From Ignavibacteria bacterium (GTDB lineage Bacteria > Bacteroidota > Ignavibacteria > Kapaibacteriales > Kapaibacteriaceae), in contig JADJIQ010000005.1 in assembly GCA_016707005.1 (NCBI GenBank), forward strand, positions 1-64,000: a DNA stretch of 64,000 bases, in the 5' to 3' direction. Shown in pieces: positions 29,312 to 39,253 of this stretch. Under the pieces are notes generated by a model. It worked only from the letters and a program-made list of their open reading frames with translations, had not been told where the DNA came from and ran no database searches. A program made the translations under genes and the position numbers. Within the stretch, counting starts at the first letter, position 1. Each line of letters opens with the position of its first letter.

Positions 29312-31798
29312 ATGAAACATCTATTGATACTCTTGCTCGTGTCTATCGCATGTGCACGTACAGCAACGGCTCAGATCCCCAAACCTGTTGAACAGGCTCT
29401 GGCTGCCGAGAACATTGCCGAAGGCACTGAGTTTTTCATAGCGATCCCCCCGAATGAGATCCTTCCATTCTCAGTTCAGTTCTTGTCAATTTTTCTGTCG
29501 TCTGCCTATGATACAGAGGTTGTGGTAAGCGACTATACATCGGGGAAAACGTACAAACGGAGCGTTAAGAAGGGTGAAGTACGAGAGTTAAGTGACAAGA
29601 GAGGAGAAACGAACTGGACATGGGAACTGCGAAACAGTGAAGTGGTTGTGGGTGGCGGCATAGCCCTGCGGTCGGCAAAGCCGATATCGGTCTTTGTTAT
29701 GAATTCAAAGACTACGACGAGTGATGGATACATGGCTATCCCGACATCTGCATGGGGAAGAGAATACCTACACGTGGGCTACTACGATTTCAAAGAATCC
29801 CGAGCTTGGGCAGGGGGCTTTGTGGTTGTAGCCAAGAACAGCAACACCACTCTGAATATTCTCCTTAGAGGCACCGGGAAGGACCTGGCAAAAACGGCAG
29901 GTGGCAATACTATCAATACTCCGAAACCCATTACCGTTACGTTGAATCCCGGTGATGTGTACATGGTGAAAGGCGACGGTACAACACGGGGCGTTTTTGA
30001 TCTCACGGGCACAAAGATCTCATCCGACAAACCTGTTGGCGTGATCTCTTTCCACGAACGGACAACGATGCCCAACCTGTTGGTGAACGGGAATGGTCGC
30101 AATCACCTAGTTGAAATGCTCGCACCTACATCGAAATGGGGCACCTCATTTGTCTCTTTAGAGTTACCGAGAGAATCACTGAATGGCACGGGTACGGGTG
30201 ACGTTTTTCGAGTTGTTGCAAGTGAGGCCAATACACAGTGGACGTTGAAGTACTACGATGAGGTTACTGGGCAGCTTCTAGGTCAAGCCGGAGGCACTCT
30301 TGAGAAGGCAGGTGACGTTTCAGATCTCGGGAACGTATCAGCGCCAACGCAGATCACCAATGGCTTCGCAATATGGGAGACCACAAAACCCGCGTTCATC
30401 ATGCAATACTCGTGTTCAAGTTCGTTTGATGGTGATATAACACTTGATCCCTTTATGTTCGCCGTGCAACCCGTTTCAGCCTTTTCTGACAACCTCGCAT
30501 TCAACGTTTGCTCGGCACTACAATTCGATAAATCAACTGTCTCGTTGGTCGTGAAGATCAAACCTGGAGTGCAGGATACGTTGGCAGCCTTGAGGTCGCT
30601 GACAATTGACGGAGTCGCCATATCGACCCATGCCAACGCAACCACACCAAAGCTCCTTACCACAAGAATGCCCAATGGCCTGTATTGGTGTAGGATAGGG
30701 TTATCGAATGCCCCAATTCGTCACGTCGTCGCATCTAACGATTCTGTCCTTGTAGGTGGATATGTGTTTGGGCGTGGTCAGTTTGATGCGTATGGATGGA
30801 ACATAGGCGCAGCCGCAGAACCTCCTGTTACCATTGACACGCTTCCACCACTCATCGTTCGAATCAAGGACACGTGTGGGATCTTGACGTTGGAAGCAAC
30901 CGAGCTGCGCAACATTCCTGATCTGCCTATTGCAATAACAAATGACACGAATCAGGTTGAGTCCGGTATTGCGATGATAGACACAGTAAAAGGCCCGACG
31001 ATAAGCAACTACAACTATAAGCTGACCCTTCTCACAAACAAGTCTTTTCCCAATGACTCGTCGTACAGGAGGTTCCAATTCCAATGGTCTGTCGTAGACA
31101 AACTCAAAGCGGCCAGAGTAGAGTACTTTGTTCGCGACTTCGCAAACAACAAAGTATATGACACACTGATCTATCAGGCACCTGTGTTTGCTGACACCCT
31201 GCCACCAGACACATTCATCACGTCTCGAAGTGACACTCGTTGGAGCTTTACGGCAACCGAACAACGCAACCGCCCACAACTTCCAGCAAGTTGTCCCGAA
31301 TCCGGACAACAACGCGAATCAGGATTAGCAGGAATCAGACTCGAAGATGACGCGATCAACTTGAGATTTAGCATTACGTCTGGCTCTACGTTTCCACCCG
31401 ACTCGTTGATTACACGCGCAACATTTGTGGTTGATGTGATCGACACGACCGTAGCCGGATCTGGTATTGTGACATCAACAGACAGAGCCGGAAACTCAAC
31501 TCATGACACTTTGCGATTCGATCTTTCTACTTCCGTCACCGAGGGTACGTCTGGCAGCGACATGCTTACAGTAGCTCCCAACCCCGCTTCGGACCAATGC
31601 CGTCTGGCATGGACAGAGGATCTCCAACCGAGCACGCTTGAAGTGATCGACCTCAACGGCAAACTTTTGATATCGCAAGCAATTGCACTTGGATCAACAG
31701 AAACAGCGATCAGCACGATCTCTCTTCTCAAGGGTCTATACACGGTGGTGTTGAAGGGGCGGAATGAGACTGCCACACAACAACTCATCATTCAATGA
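29312..31798 (+). CDS. IgGFc-binding-domain surface protein with T9SS tail, array copy 2
   Basis: An 828-residue protein starting MKHLLILLLVSIACARTATAQ (signal peptide), with AGAGGGG upstream as ribosome-binding site. The shared N-terminal domain begins GTEFFIAIPPNEILPFSVQ and continues GETNWTWELR, PISVFVMNSKTTTSDGYMAIP, WAGGFVVVAKN, DVYMVKGDGTTRGVFDLTG, SFHERTTMPNLLVNGNGRNHLVEM and IMQYSCSSSFDGD. Two related modules around residues 530-770 (RDFANNKVYDTLIY, STDRAGNSTHDTL) precede the sorting domain (VAPNPASDQCRLAW...GLYTVVLKG). The two modules suggest an internal duplication relative to copies 3 and 4. Confidence 0.87.
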   Translation: MKHLLILLLVSIACARTATAQIPKPVEQALAAENIAEGTEFFIAIPPNEILPFSVQFLSIFLSSAYDTEVVVSDYTSGKTYKRSVKKGEVRELSDKRGETNWTWELRNSEVVVGGGIALRSAKPISVFVMNSKTTTSDGYMAIPTSAWGREYLHVGYYDFKESRAWAGGFVVVAKNSNTTLNILLRGTGKDLAKTAGGNTINTPKPITVTLNPGDVYMVKGDGTTRGVFDLTGTKISSDKPVGVISFHERTTMPNLLVNGNGRNHLVEMLAPTSKWGTSFVSLELPRESLNGTGTGDVFRVVASEANTQWTLKYYDEVTGQLLGQAGGTLEKAGDVSDLGNVSAPTQITNGFAIWETTKPAFIMQYSCSSSFDGDITLDPFMFAVQPVSAFSDNLAFNVCSALQFDKSTVSLVVKIKPGVQDTLAALRSLTIDGVAISTHANATTPKLLTTRMPNGLYWCRIGLSNAPIRHVVASNDSVLVGGYVFGRGQFDAYGWNIGAAAEPPVTIDTLPPLIVRIKDTCGILTLEATELRNIPDLPIAITNDTNQVESGIAMIDTVKGPTISNYNYKLTLLTNKSFPNDSSYRRFQFQWSVVDKLKAARVEYFVRDFANNKVYDTLIYQAPVFADTLPPDTFITSRSDTRWSFTATEQRNRPQLPASCPESGQQRESGLAGIRLEDDAINLRFSITSGSTFPPDSLITRATFVVDVIDTTVAGSGIVTSTDRAGNSTHDTLRFDLSTSVTEGTSGSDMLTVAPNPASDQCRLAWTEDLQPSTLEVIDLNGKLLISQAIALGSTETAISTISLLKGLYTVVLKGRNETATQQLIIQ

Positions 31799-31857
31799 AA
31801 CGGAATCAAAATTGTTAAGTCTATAACGCAGTTCACCACATTGATCGAGGGGTTTCC

Positions 31858-33978
31858 ATGTTGGCTCGCATACTCACGCTTTTACTTGTAGTTGTTTTTC
31901 TTCCGCAACTCTGTCTAGCTCAGGTTCCGCCCGAGGTTGCCAAGGCACTCCTCAGCGTCAACACTACGCTGGGTAAGGATTTCTGGATCGCGATCCCACC
32001 GAACGAGGTAAATCCGTTCCCGACGAATGAGCTCGAGGTTTATGTTGCGTCGGCGTTCGATACCGAGATCACCGTCTTTGATGCCTCAGGCGATAAGTAC
32101 TACAAGCGTCAAGTAAAGGCGAATGAGATCCGCACGCTGTCTGACAGTCGTGGCGAAACGAATTGGACGTGGGAGATCCGCGAGTACGAGCAACCCGTCC
32201 GAAAAGGCGTTCGCATCACGTCGAAGGAACCGATCTGCGTCTATGTCATAAACTCCAAGACAACCACTTCCGACGGGTACCTGGCCGTACCTGTCTCTGC
32301 ATGGAACACATCCTACCTCCATTGCAGCTACTACGACTTCAGAGAGGCGCGTGCATGGGCAGGGGGCTTTGTGGTCCTTGCAGCGGAAGACAATACAGTG
32401 GTAACGATTGCACTTCGTGGTACGGGGGAACTTGATGCCAAAACTGCAGGCGGGCGTTCGATTGGAAGCCCATCGTTTGATGTAGTTCTCAACGCAGGTG
32501 AAGTGTACATGGTAAAGGGCGACGCAACAACACGTGGCGTGTTTGACCTCACAGGGAGTGCCATCACCGCAGATAAGCCGATTGGTCTATTGAGCTTCCA
32601 TGAACGAACAACGATGCCCAATCTCCTGGTCAACGGGAATGGCCGTAACCACCTTGTTGAAATGATGTATCCAACGTCTTCATGGGGCAAAAAGTATTCA
32701 ACGATCGAATTCAATCGAGAACATCTGAACGGTCAGGGAAGAGGCGATGTGTTTCGTGTAATCGCGAGAGAACCCAACACAAGGTGGTCGTTCAAATATT
32801 GCGACCTAACAACGAAGGAAGTCATTGGCATAGGCGGGGGTGTACTTGCTCGTGCCGGAGACTTCGCCGATCTGTCGCAGGAAGGTGCCCCACGTCACCT
32901 CCCGAACGGGTATTCCGTGTGGAGTGCCGACAAGCCCATTCAGGTGATGCAATACTCCTGTTCGTCATCGTGGGATGGTGATCCTATTCTCGATCCCTTC
33001 ATGATCCGGCTCACGCCAGTAGATCAATTCGTTACCGGCACCTTCTTCGAGTTCCCAACATCCGCGAAATGGGGAAAACATCGGCTCAATGTGATCGCAA
33101 AGGTCGACACAAGCTCGCCAACCTATCTCGATGACCTCAAGTCACTTCAGATCGACGGCATCCCGGTGCATCAATATCCGGACCCATTGGCGTCGCGGAT
33201 CATCCAGAACACCATAGGAGACGGTTACCACTGGGCATCGGTCGACTTTGGACCGTCAGCCGCCGCACACACCATCTCAGGCAACGGCAACGTTACCTTT
33301 GGCGGATACATCTACGGATACGGCCAGTTCGATGCGTATGGCTGGCCTCTTGGAGGTAGCACCAAGGAGATGGGCTCGATCGATACAATGCCCCCTATCA
33401 TCAGTCGGGGTACAGAATTGCCCACGTCGTACTCCTTTGCCGTAACCGAGCTCAGAAACGGTGGATCTACATCTGGTGGTACTTCACAGATCGAGAAGGG
33501 GCTTGCCGTGATCGATACCGTAGCGGGTGCCGGGAGTTTCAATTTCCGCCTTGTTGGACCGGACCCGAAGACGATGCACCGCTATTACCGACTCACATCA
33601 GCCCAGTATAAATGGGAGGTCATAGACCCAACGAAGGATGCTCGGTGCGTGTATTTCGCCCAGGATTGGGCCGATAACAGGGTCGTTGACTCCGTGACCT
33701 ACCGCACAACGACCAGTGTCTCCGAGGGAAGTCTGTCCGCCGACATCACCGTAACCCCCAATCCTACAACAGACTTGGCCTACATTTCATGGCCAGCTGG
33801 CGACGCTCCGTCCATGGTCTGCATCACAGATATGCAGGGACGATCACTGAAGTGTGACGAATCTCCAACTGATGGGTTATCCAAACTAAGTGTGTCCGAC
33901 CTTGTTGCCGGGAGATACATCGTGACCGTAACGGGTCACCGCGGAACAAAATCCGCCGTCCTCACGGTTTTCAGGTAA
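31858..33978 (+). CDS. IgGFc-binding-domain surface protein with T9SS tail, array copy 3
   Basis: A 706-residue protein, the shortest copy, starting MLARILTLLLVVVFLPQLCLAQ with GAGGGG upstream. The N-terminal domain is nearly the same as in copy 4: GKDFWIAIPPNEVNPFPTNELEVYVASAFDTEITVFDASG, GETNWTWEIREYEQ, SKTTTSDGYLAVP, WAGGFVVLAAE, FHERTTMPNLLVNGNGRNHLVEM, then GGYIYGYGQFDAYGWPLGG at about residue 480. One AQDWADNRVVD module follows, then a sorting domain (VTPNPTTDLAYISWP...GRYIVTVTG). A terminator-like hairpin follows the stop. Presumably exported and attached to the cell surface. Confidence 0.88.
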   Translation: MLARILTLLLVVVFLPQLCLAQVPPEVAKALLSVNTTLGKDFWIAIPPNEVNPFPTNELEVYVASAFDTEITVFDASGDKYYKRQVKANEIRTLSDSRGETNWTWEIREYEQPVRKGVRITSKEPICVYVINSKTTTSDGYLAVPVSAWNTSYLHCSYYDFREARAWAGGFVVLAAEDNTVVTIALRGTGELDAKTAGGRSIGSPSFDVVLNAGEVYMVKGDATTRGVFDLTGSAITADKPIGLLSFHERTTMPNLLVNGNGRNHLVEMMYPTSSWGKKYSTIEFNREHLNGQGRGDVFRVIAREPNTRWSFKYCDLTTKEVIGIGGGVLARAGDFADLSQEGAPRHLPNGYSVWSADKPIQVMQYSCSSSWDGDPILDPFMIRLTPVDQFVTGTFFEFPTSAKWGKHRLNVIAKVDTSSPTYLDDLKSLQIDGIPVHQYPDPLASRIIQNTIGDGYHWASVDFGPSAAAHTISGNGNVTFGGYIYGYGQFDAYGWPLGGSTKEMGSIDTMPPIISRGTELPTSYSFAVTELRNGGSTSGGTSQIEKGLAVIDTVAGAGSFNFRLVGPDPKTMHRYYRLTSAQYKWEVIDPTKDARCVYFAQDWADNRVVDSVTYRTTTSVSEGSLSADITVTPNPTTDLAYISWPAGDAPSMVCITDMQGRSLKCDESPTDGLSKLSVSDLVAGRYIVTVTGHRGTKSAVLTVFR

Positions 33979-33994
33979 AGTTGGCTCTAACCCC

Positions 33995-34038
33995 AAAAAG
34001 CCCTGACCATTCGGTAACGCAATGGTCAACTTTTTGTT
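33995..34038 (+). terminator. Terminator-like hairpin after array copy 3
   Basis: TGACCATT (34004-34011), a 9-base loop and AATGGTCA (34021-34028) are followed by ACTTTTTGTTT and preceded by CAAAAAG, so it could act in both directions. It separates copy 3 from copy 4. Confidence 0.6.
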
Positions 34039-34116
34039 TATCATAGTGCTGATGTACCGGGCGTATGAATTTCACGGTACTTCGCTGAGTAGATATTCTG
34101 TTGTTTGGAGGTTTTC

Positions 34117-37100
34117 ATGATCATGCGATACACATCGCGGACGCTCTTCGTCATTGCATTTCTTGTTGTGACCGCTTTCTCAGCGAACGCACAACGGAAG
34201 ATCCCCTCGGCCGAGCAAATGTTGAATTCAACAGGAGCCCTGGGCACTGACTTCTGGATCGCGGTTCCACCAAACGAGGTGAATCCGTTCCCAACGAATG
34301 AGCTCGAAGTCTTCGTTGCATCGGCGTTCGATACGGAGATCACGGTCTTTGATGCCTCAGGTGACAAGACCTACAAGCGTCAAGTGAAGGCGATGGAGAT
34401 CCGTACGCTCTCTGACAAACGCGGCGAAACGAACTGGACGTGGGAGATCCGTGAGCCGGAGCAGGTCGTCCGTAAAGGTGTTCGCATCACGTCGAAAAAG
34501 CCGATCTCGGTATACGTGATCAACTCCAAGACGACAACATCCGATGGATATCTCGCCATCCCTGTCAGTGGATTTGGACGTGAGTACATCGCAACTTCAT
34601 ACTACGATTTCAAAGAAGCGCGCCCCTGGGGCGGCGGTTTCGTTGTCATCGGTACTGAGCAGGGAACTGTAGTTGACATCAAATTGCGTGGCACGGGTGA
34701 GCTAGATGCTCGCACGGCTGGTGGCAAGCGGATCGGAGACCCCACCTTCCAAGTAACTCTTAACGATGGCGATGTGTACATGGTCAAAGGCGATGCCACT
34801 ACGCGTGGCGTCTTCGACCTTACGGGGTCCTTGATCACTGCGGACAAGCCGATCGGCCTCATCTCGTTCCACGAACGTTCAACGATGCCAAACCTCCTCG
34901 TGAACGGCAATGGAAGAAATCACTTGGTGGAAATGACGCCTCCCGTAACGGCGTGGGGCAAGAAATACGTTACCGTTGAGTACAACCGTGAGCACCTGAA
35001 CGGTCAGGGCGTTGGTGATGTCTTCCGTGTTGTAGCAAAAGAGGCCGGCACAAAGTGGTCACTGAAGTACTACAACAAGGCTACGGGCAGTGTCATGGGC
35101 CAGGGTGGCGGCGTACTTGGCAAGGCCGGAGAGTTTGCAGACCTATCACAGGCCGGCGCACCTACCAACATCACGCAAGGATATTCTGTTTGGACGGCAG
35201 ACAAGCCGATCTTCGTGATGCAATATTCATGTTCGTCTACATGGGACGGCGATCCGATCCTTGACCCGTTCATGATCAACGTAACACCCGAAGAACAGTT
35301 CATTACGAGCACGATCTTCCAATTCCCAACCTCGGCGAAATGGGGCAAGCACCGTCTCAATCTGATCGTGAAGACAGATACGGCATCCCCGAACTACATT
35401 GAAAACCTGAAATCGTTAGAGATCGACGGCATACCCGTGTATCAGCACCCGGCTGCCGTTGCTCCAAAACTTCTTTCAACGAAGATGCCGAACGGACTTC
35501 ACTGGGCCTCGTTGGACTTTGGACCAAGTGCCGCAGCACACCGCATCAGCGGTAACGGCGAGGTGAGCTTTGGCGGATACATCTACGGATACGGTCAGTT
35601 CGATGCCTACGGTTGGCCGGCTGCTGCCGGTTTCCGCCCAACGGGTTTTGTGGACACCATGCCTCCCCTTATCAAGGGTGATTCTATCTGCGGAGACTAC
35701 ACATTCGAAGCAACAGAGCTTCGGAACATTCCGGATCCACCTGCGGCGGTTATCAAAGACACGGATCAGATCGAGACCGGGATCGCGATGATTGACACTG
35801 TACCGGGCTCAAACAGTTACAACTACGAGCTCGTTCTTGAAACCGCACAAACCTTCCCTGGCGACCCATCGTACAAGCGTTTCAAGTATCAATGGAAGGT
35901 GATCGATAAGAGCAAGGATGCTTTTTGCATCTACTTCGTGCGTGACTTCTACGACAACATGACGCTGGATACCTGCTGGTACTTTGCCGACCGACTTTCA
36001 TTCACACCAAATCCTTTGGACTTTGGAAAGATCAGGCTCGGAACCAGTAAGTCTCTTGATATCACGATCACGAATAATTCTGATGCTGACGTAAACCTCA
36101 CAGAGTCGAAGATCATGCTTGGTACGTACTTCACGATCTCAAATGGTGGAATTCCACCGGAAGTAATCATACCAGCAAAGGGATCACGAACGATTCAGAT
36201 CACGTACAATGGAACGCGCGAAACGAAGGATGTCCGCACTGATTGGGATAAGGACACGCTGGAGATTCGCACGACATGCGGCATATTCGAGCACCCGCTC
36301 ACTGGTGTTGCAGCGGTTCCACGTATCACAGTTGAAGACTTTAATGCTGGAACTGTATCGATCGACCAAGAAATATGTAAGGGTGGTGGCCTGAAGATCA
36401 CGAATACAGGGTCTGATACCCTTGTGATTACGGGTATGAGTGGCTTTGCAGGTACGAACTTCACCGTATCTAATCCCACAATACCAGCCTTCCCCTTCAG
36501 CATCCCACCAAAGGGATCACCGGTGAATTGGGTAAATCTTGAGAAGATCTGCTATAAGAGCTCAAGCATCACTGTTGATTCTATTGACGTAACGTTCAGC
36601 AACAACGGCGAAGGTCCGGACTCAATCTCAACATGGAGAGGTCGTACCCAATCCCCTGGCCCAATGATCACGGGAAAGAATTGGTATGAACGCCGTATCA
36701 ACTCGGTGCACCAGTGGACATGTAGTGTCCTCAACACAGGCAATGAAGTGCTAAAGCTTCGCGACGTAACGTTTACGGATGGCACAAAGTATTACCCACC
36801 CGGAACCAATGACGCCAACTACATATTCAAGATCTCTGCGGTGTTGTATAATGGCGCTCCATTTACGACGGTCGATCTCAGTGGCACAACAGGTTCGGTT
36901 GACGTAGTCGTGCTCTTCCGTCCTGCAGCAGAGCAGGCATACCTTGGAGAGATCAAGCCTGTGTGGGAAGGTTCCGTTGCACCTGTGTTTGCCGATCTTG
37001 AAGGTGTTGGCATCATTCCAAAGATCGATACAGATCCTGTCACGCTTACATGTATCGAGACCCCGGAAGGAACTCCTGTTCAACGCACGATCACGATCAC

Positions 37101-38499
37101 GAACTCCGGATCGATGCCGCTTACCGTGAGTGCTCTCGCGCTCAAGGCCCCGGTCGCACCTGGTTATAGCATCGTAACACCTCCGGCTACACCATTCGTG
37201 GTTGCGCCGAATGGTGGTACGCAGGTCATCACCGTTGAGTACCTCCGTCCAAATCTCTTCCTCGGTGGATCTGTTGGAACGTTGGTCGTAACGCATGATG
37301 CTACGCCAGGCAATGGTATCGACTCTGTGAATCTGACGCCCAATCAGCCCCATGAAGAAACTGTTACTGTTTCTTCGTGCTCTGAGCCGGACATCTCCAC
37401 CGGAGATCGCGATTTCGGCCGTCAGCTCGCGAACTGTGACAACCCGATCGCGACCTTCCCAATCATGAATCCGAGCGGCTCGAACAAGCCACTTGAAGTA
37501 AGAGAGATCGTCGAAGCTGGTGCAGACACCGCAGCATTTGCGATCGTTCGAATTCTTGATGAAACAGGCACACCTACATCGTTGCCATTGACGATCCTTG
37601 CTGGTCGTACCTACACGGTAGAGGTCCAATTCACCCCAACAGAGCCAAGTGCTGCTCCATGGGCTGACAGACCATACTCGGTTCAATACGACATCACAGG
37701 ATATGGTCAGGGCAACGCAGCACCATTGAAGACGGTAACAGCGAACATCTCCGGTATTGGCTACGTGGTCCCTGTGCGCTTCGATCTCACGAATGACATC
37801 GCAGCCGGTGCTACCAAGGAGCCAGGGGCTGTTGTCACGTTCAACGTGAGCGGAACAAGCGCACGTTGGGCAAATGGCGACGTAACATCGTTCACTGCAG
37901 ACGTAGTCTACGACACGAAGAATCTTGAGTACACTCCTGGTTCTATCGTAAAGGCAGCCTCTATTGCCAACTGGACGATCAACGATCCGATCATCACGGT
38001 TCTGAATCCGACGCAGTCGCAAATGCGATTCTCAGGTACGGGTCCGGCTAGGATTTCGTCCGACGGAACGCTGTTCACGTTCAAGTCCACACTTCTGTTG
38101 GCCGACAAGTTCTCGAGCCCTCAGGATCTTATCCTGACGCTCGCCCGTCCTTGCCTTGTTCCATCGGCAACAGGCGATTCCACAGCGATCTTCAACTGCG
38201 CCCTCACCCGTCGTGTTGTATCGATCAGCGGCACACAAGCCAACCTCGCCCCGGTTTCTCCGAATCCGGTCAGTTCGGGAATGGCTCGCGTGAACTTCGG
38301 CGTCGGCATCACGTCGGAAACCACCCTCGACCTGGTTAATGCCCAAGGTTCTGTGGTAAAGACCTTCGTGAACACCCGTCTTCAGGACGGCGAATACGAG
38401 ATGACCTTCTCTACTCAAGGTCTGGCATCGGGTGCGTACTTCCTCCGGATACGCACGGCCGCCTATTCGTCAACCCAGCAGGTCCTCATCGTCGACTGA
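34117..38499 (+). CDS. Large IgGFc-binding-domain protein with choice-of-anchor and cohesin-like domains and T9SS tail, array copy 4
   Basis: A 1,460-residue protein with start at 34117 (MIMRYTSRTLFV), preceded by TGGAGG at good spacing. Signal peptide to about residue 26; IgGFc-type domain to about 520 (GTDFWIAVPPNEVNPFPTNELEVFVASAFDTE... GGYIYGYGQFDAYGWP); then a module RDFYDNMTLDTCWYF; then several ASPM/SPD-2/Hydin-like beta domains between about 620 and 1180 (NPLDFGKIRLGTSKSLDITITNNS; RTITITNSGSMPLTVSALAL; DISTGDRDFGRQLANCDNP). Residues about 1195-1370 resemble a cohesin-like carrier domain (VPVRFDLTNDIAAG...VTFNVSG). It ends in a sorting domain (VSPNPVSSGMARVNF...GAYFLRIRTA). The extra 750 residues mark it as the array's elaborated member. 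A long antisense frame here is a shadow. Confidence 0.88.
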   Translation: MIMRYTSRTLFVIAFLVVTAFSANAQRKIPSAEQMLNSTGALGTDFWIAVPPNEVNPFPTNELEVFVASAFDTEITVFDASGDKTYKRQVKAMEIRTLSDKRGETNWTWEIREPEQVVRKGVRITSKKPISVYVINSKTTTSDGYLAIPVSGFGREYIATSYYDFKEARPWGGGFVVIGTEQGTVVDIKLRGTGELDARTAGGKRIGDPTFQVTLNDGDVYMVKGDATTRGVFDLTGSLITADKPIGLISFHERSTMPNLLVNGNGRNHLVEMTPPVTAWGKKYVTVEYNREHLNGQGVGDVFRVVAKEAGTKWSLKYYNKATGSVMGQGGGVLGKAGEFADLSQAGAPTNITQGYSVWTADKPIFVMQYSCSSTWDGDPILDPFMINVTPEEQFITSTIFQFPTSAKWGKHRLNLIVKTDTASPNYIENLKSLEIDGIPVYQHPAAVAPKLLSTKMPNGLHWASLDFGPSAAAHRISGNGEVSFGGYIYGYGQFDAYGWPAAAGFRPTGFVDTMPPLIKGDSICGDYTFEATELRNIPDPPAAVIKDTDQIETGIAMIDTVPGSNSYNYELVLETAQTFPGDPSYKRFKYQWKVIDKSKDAFCIYFVRDFYDNMTLDTCWYFADRLSFTPNPLDFGKIRLGTSKSLDITITNNSDADVNLTESKIMLGTYFTISNGGIPPEVIIPAKGSRTIQITYNGTRETKDVRTDWDKDTLEIRTTCGIFEHPLTGVAAVPRITVEDFNAGTVSIDQEICKGGGLKITNTGSDTLVITGMSGFAGTNFTVSNPTIPAFPFSIPPKGSPVNWVNLEKICYKSSSITVDSIDVTFSNNGEGPDSISTWRGRTQSPGPMITGKNWYERRINSVHQWTCSVLNTGNEVLKLRDVTFTDGTKYYPPGTNDANYIFKISAVLYNGAPFTTVDLSGTTGSVDVVVLFRPAAEQAYLGEIKPVWEGSVAPVFADLEGVGIIPKIDTDPVTLTCIETPEGTPVQRTITITNSGSMPLTVSALALKAPVAPGYSIVTPPATPFVVAPNGGTQVITVEYLRPNLFLGGSVGTLVVTHDATPGNGIDSVNLTPNQPHEETVTVSSCSEPDISTGDRDFGRQLANCDNPIATFPIMNPSGSNKPLEVREIVEAGADTAAFAIVRILDETGTPTSLPLTILAGRTYTVEVQFTPTEPSAAPWADRPYSVQYDITGYGQGNAAPLKTVTANISGIGYVVPVRFDLTNDIAAGATKEPGAVVTFNVSGTSARWANGDVTSFTADVVYDTKNLEYTPGSIVKAASIANWTINDPIITVLNPTQSQMRFSGTGPARISSDGTLFTFKSTLLLADKFSSPQDLILTLARPCLVPSATGDSTAIFNCALTRRVVSISGTQANLAPVSPNPVSSGMARVNFGVGITSETTLDLVNAQGSVVKTFVNTRLQDGEYEMTFSTQGLASGAYFLRIRTAAYSSTQQVLIVD

Positions 38500-38525
38500 C
38501 CTGCCCGTTCTTCCTGCTTTCTCGC

Positions 38526-38565
38526 AACGGCAGCCTCTTCCAAAGGGGCTGCCGTTCTTCGTTTT
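38526..38565 (+). terminator. Rho-independent terminator after array copy 4
   Basis: Ten-base stem AACGGCAGCC / GGCTGCCGTT around an 11-base loop, followed by CTTCGTTTT. It closes the transcript of the paralogue array, 25 bases after the stop. Confidence 0.8.
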
Positions 38566-38575
38566 GGCATAGTTG

Positions 38576-38606
38576 TTGGTGCATGAAACTTTCCTGCCTA
38601 CATTTG
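38576..38606 (+). promoter_or_regulatory. Bacteroidota-type promoter for the small T9SS protein
   Basis: TTG (38576-38578), 20 bases, then TACATTTG (38599-38606), a full match to TTG / TAnnTTTG. The ATG at 38636 lies about 30 bases downstream, which also supports that start over a TTG at 38573 lying inside the promoter. Confidence 0.7.
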
Positions 38607-38635
38607 TGTCATTGCGTAGGTACGTCCAAACAAGC

Positions 38636-39181
38636 ATGACCCGTCTTTTCGACCATATCCGCCCCCTACTTGTGGGAATCGCCATCAGTGCGATGTTCCT
38701 CACGTTGGGTTATGCCCCTGCCCTAGCGGATAAGGCAAAAAAAGCCGCATCCGCCAAGACGGTCACGGCAAAGGAACGGTCTGCAAAAGCGGCAGCTACC
38801 TATGCAAGTCCGATCAACGGTGCTGTAAGCACAACGATCAGGGCACTGGGTAATCAGCGCACGCCTGGTTCAACCACAAAGCAGACATCCAAGCTGAATG
38901 TTGGAGCCGATACATCACGCAAGGACAACAAGTTCATCTTTGCCCGTGCCGCCTCCGATGTTTTCACAACTCGGGTGGAACTGGCCGAGGATCAAGGCTC
39001 TGTCGATATCGGCATCTATAACATGCTGGGTAAGAAGGTGATGGACGTGTACAAGGGCTATGCCTCCCGCGGACAGCACGATTACACCCAGCCAATTCCG
39101 GATCTGCCGGAAGGCGTCTATATCTGCATCATGCAAGGCAGTGATTTCCGGAAGGCTGAGAAGTTCTTCTTCAGTCGCTGA
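38636..39181 (+). CDS. Small secreted protein with T9SS sorting domain
   Basis: A 181-residue protein starting MTRLFDHIRPLLVGIAISAMFLTLGYAPALA (signal peptide). It has a short alanine- and lysine-rich stretch (KAKKAASAKTVTAKERSAKAAATYA), then a domain of about 85 residues that looks like the sorting tail itself (FARAASDVFTTRVEL, IGIYNMLGKKVMDVYKG, EGVYICIMQGSDFRKAEKFFFSR). Thus it is almost only a signal peptide plus sorting domain with little cargo between. It has its own promoter and a strong terminator, so it is transcribed alone. Function unknown. Confidence 0.8.
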   Translation: MTRLFDHIRPLLVGIAISAMFLTLGYAPALADKAKKAASAKTVTAKERSAKAAATYASPINGAVSTTIRALGNQRTPGSTTKQTSKLNVGADTSRKDNKFIFARAASDVFTTRVELAEDQGSVDIGIYNMLGKKVMDVYKGYASRGQHDYTQPIPDLPEGVYICIMQGSDFRKAEKFFFSR

Positions 39182-39212
39182 TCGCCAGACGAAGTTTCCA
39201 TTGACTCCAACG

Positions 39213-39240
39213 AGCCGCCCCTTCGGCGGCTTTTCTCTTT
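39213..39240 (+). terminator. Rho-independent terminator after the small T9SS gene
   Basis: AGCCGCC / GGCGGCT 7-base stem with a CCTTC loop followed by TTTTCTCTTT. Confidence 0.85.
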
Positions 39241-39253
39241 CTCAATAGGTGTA

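Noticed and set aside
36751..38022. 423-residue minus-strand frame inside array copy 4
   Set aside because: Fully antisense to a well-supported surface protein and has no recognisable domains.
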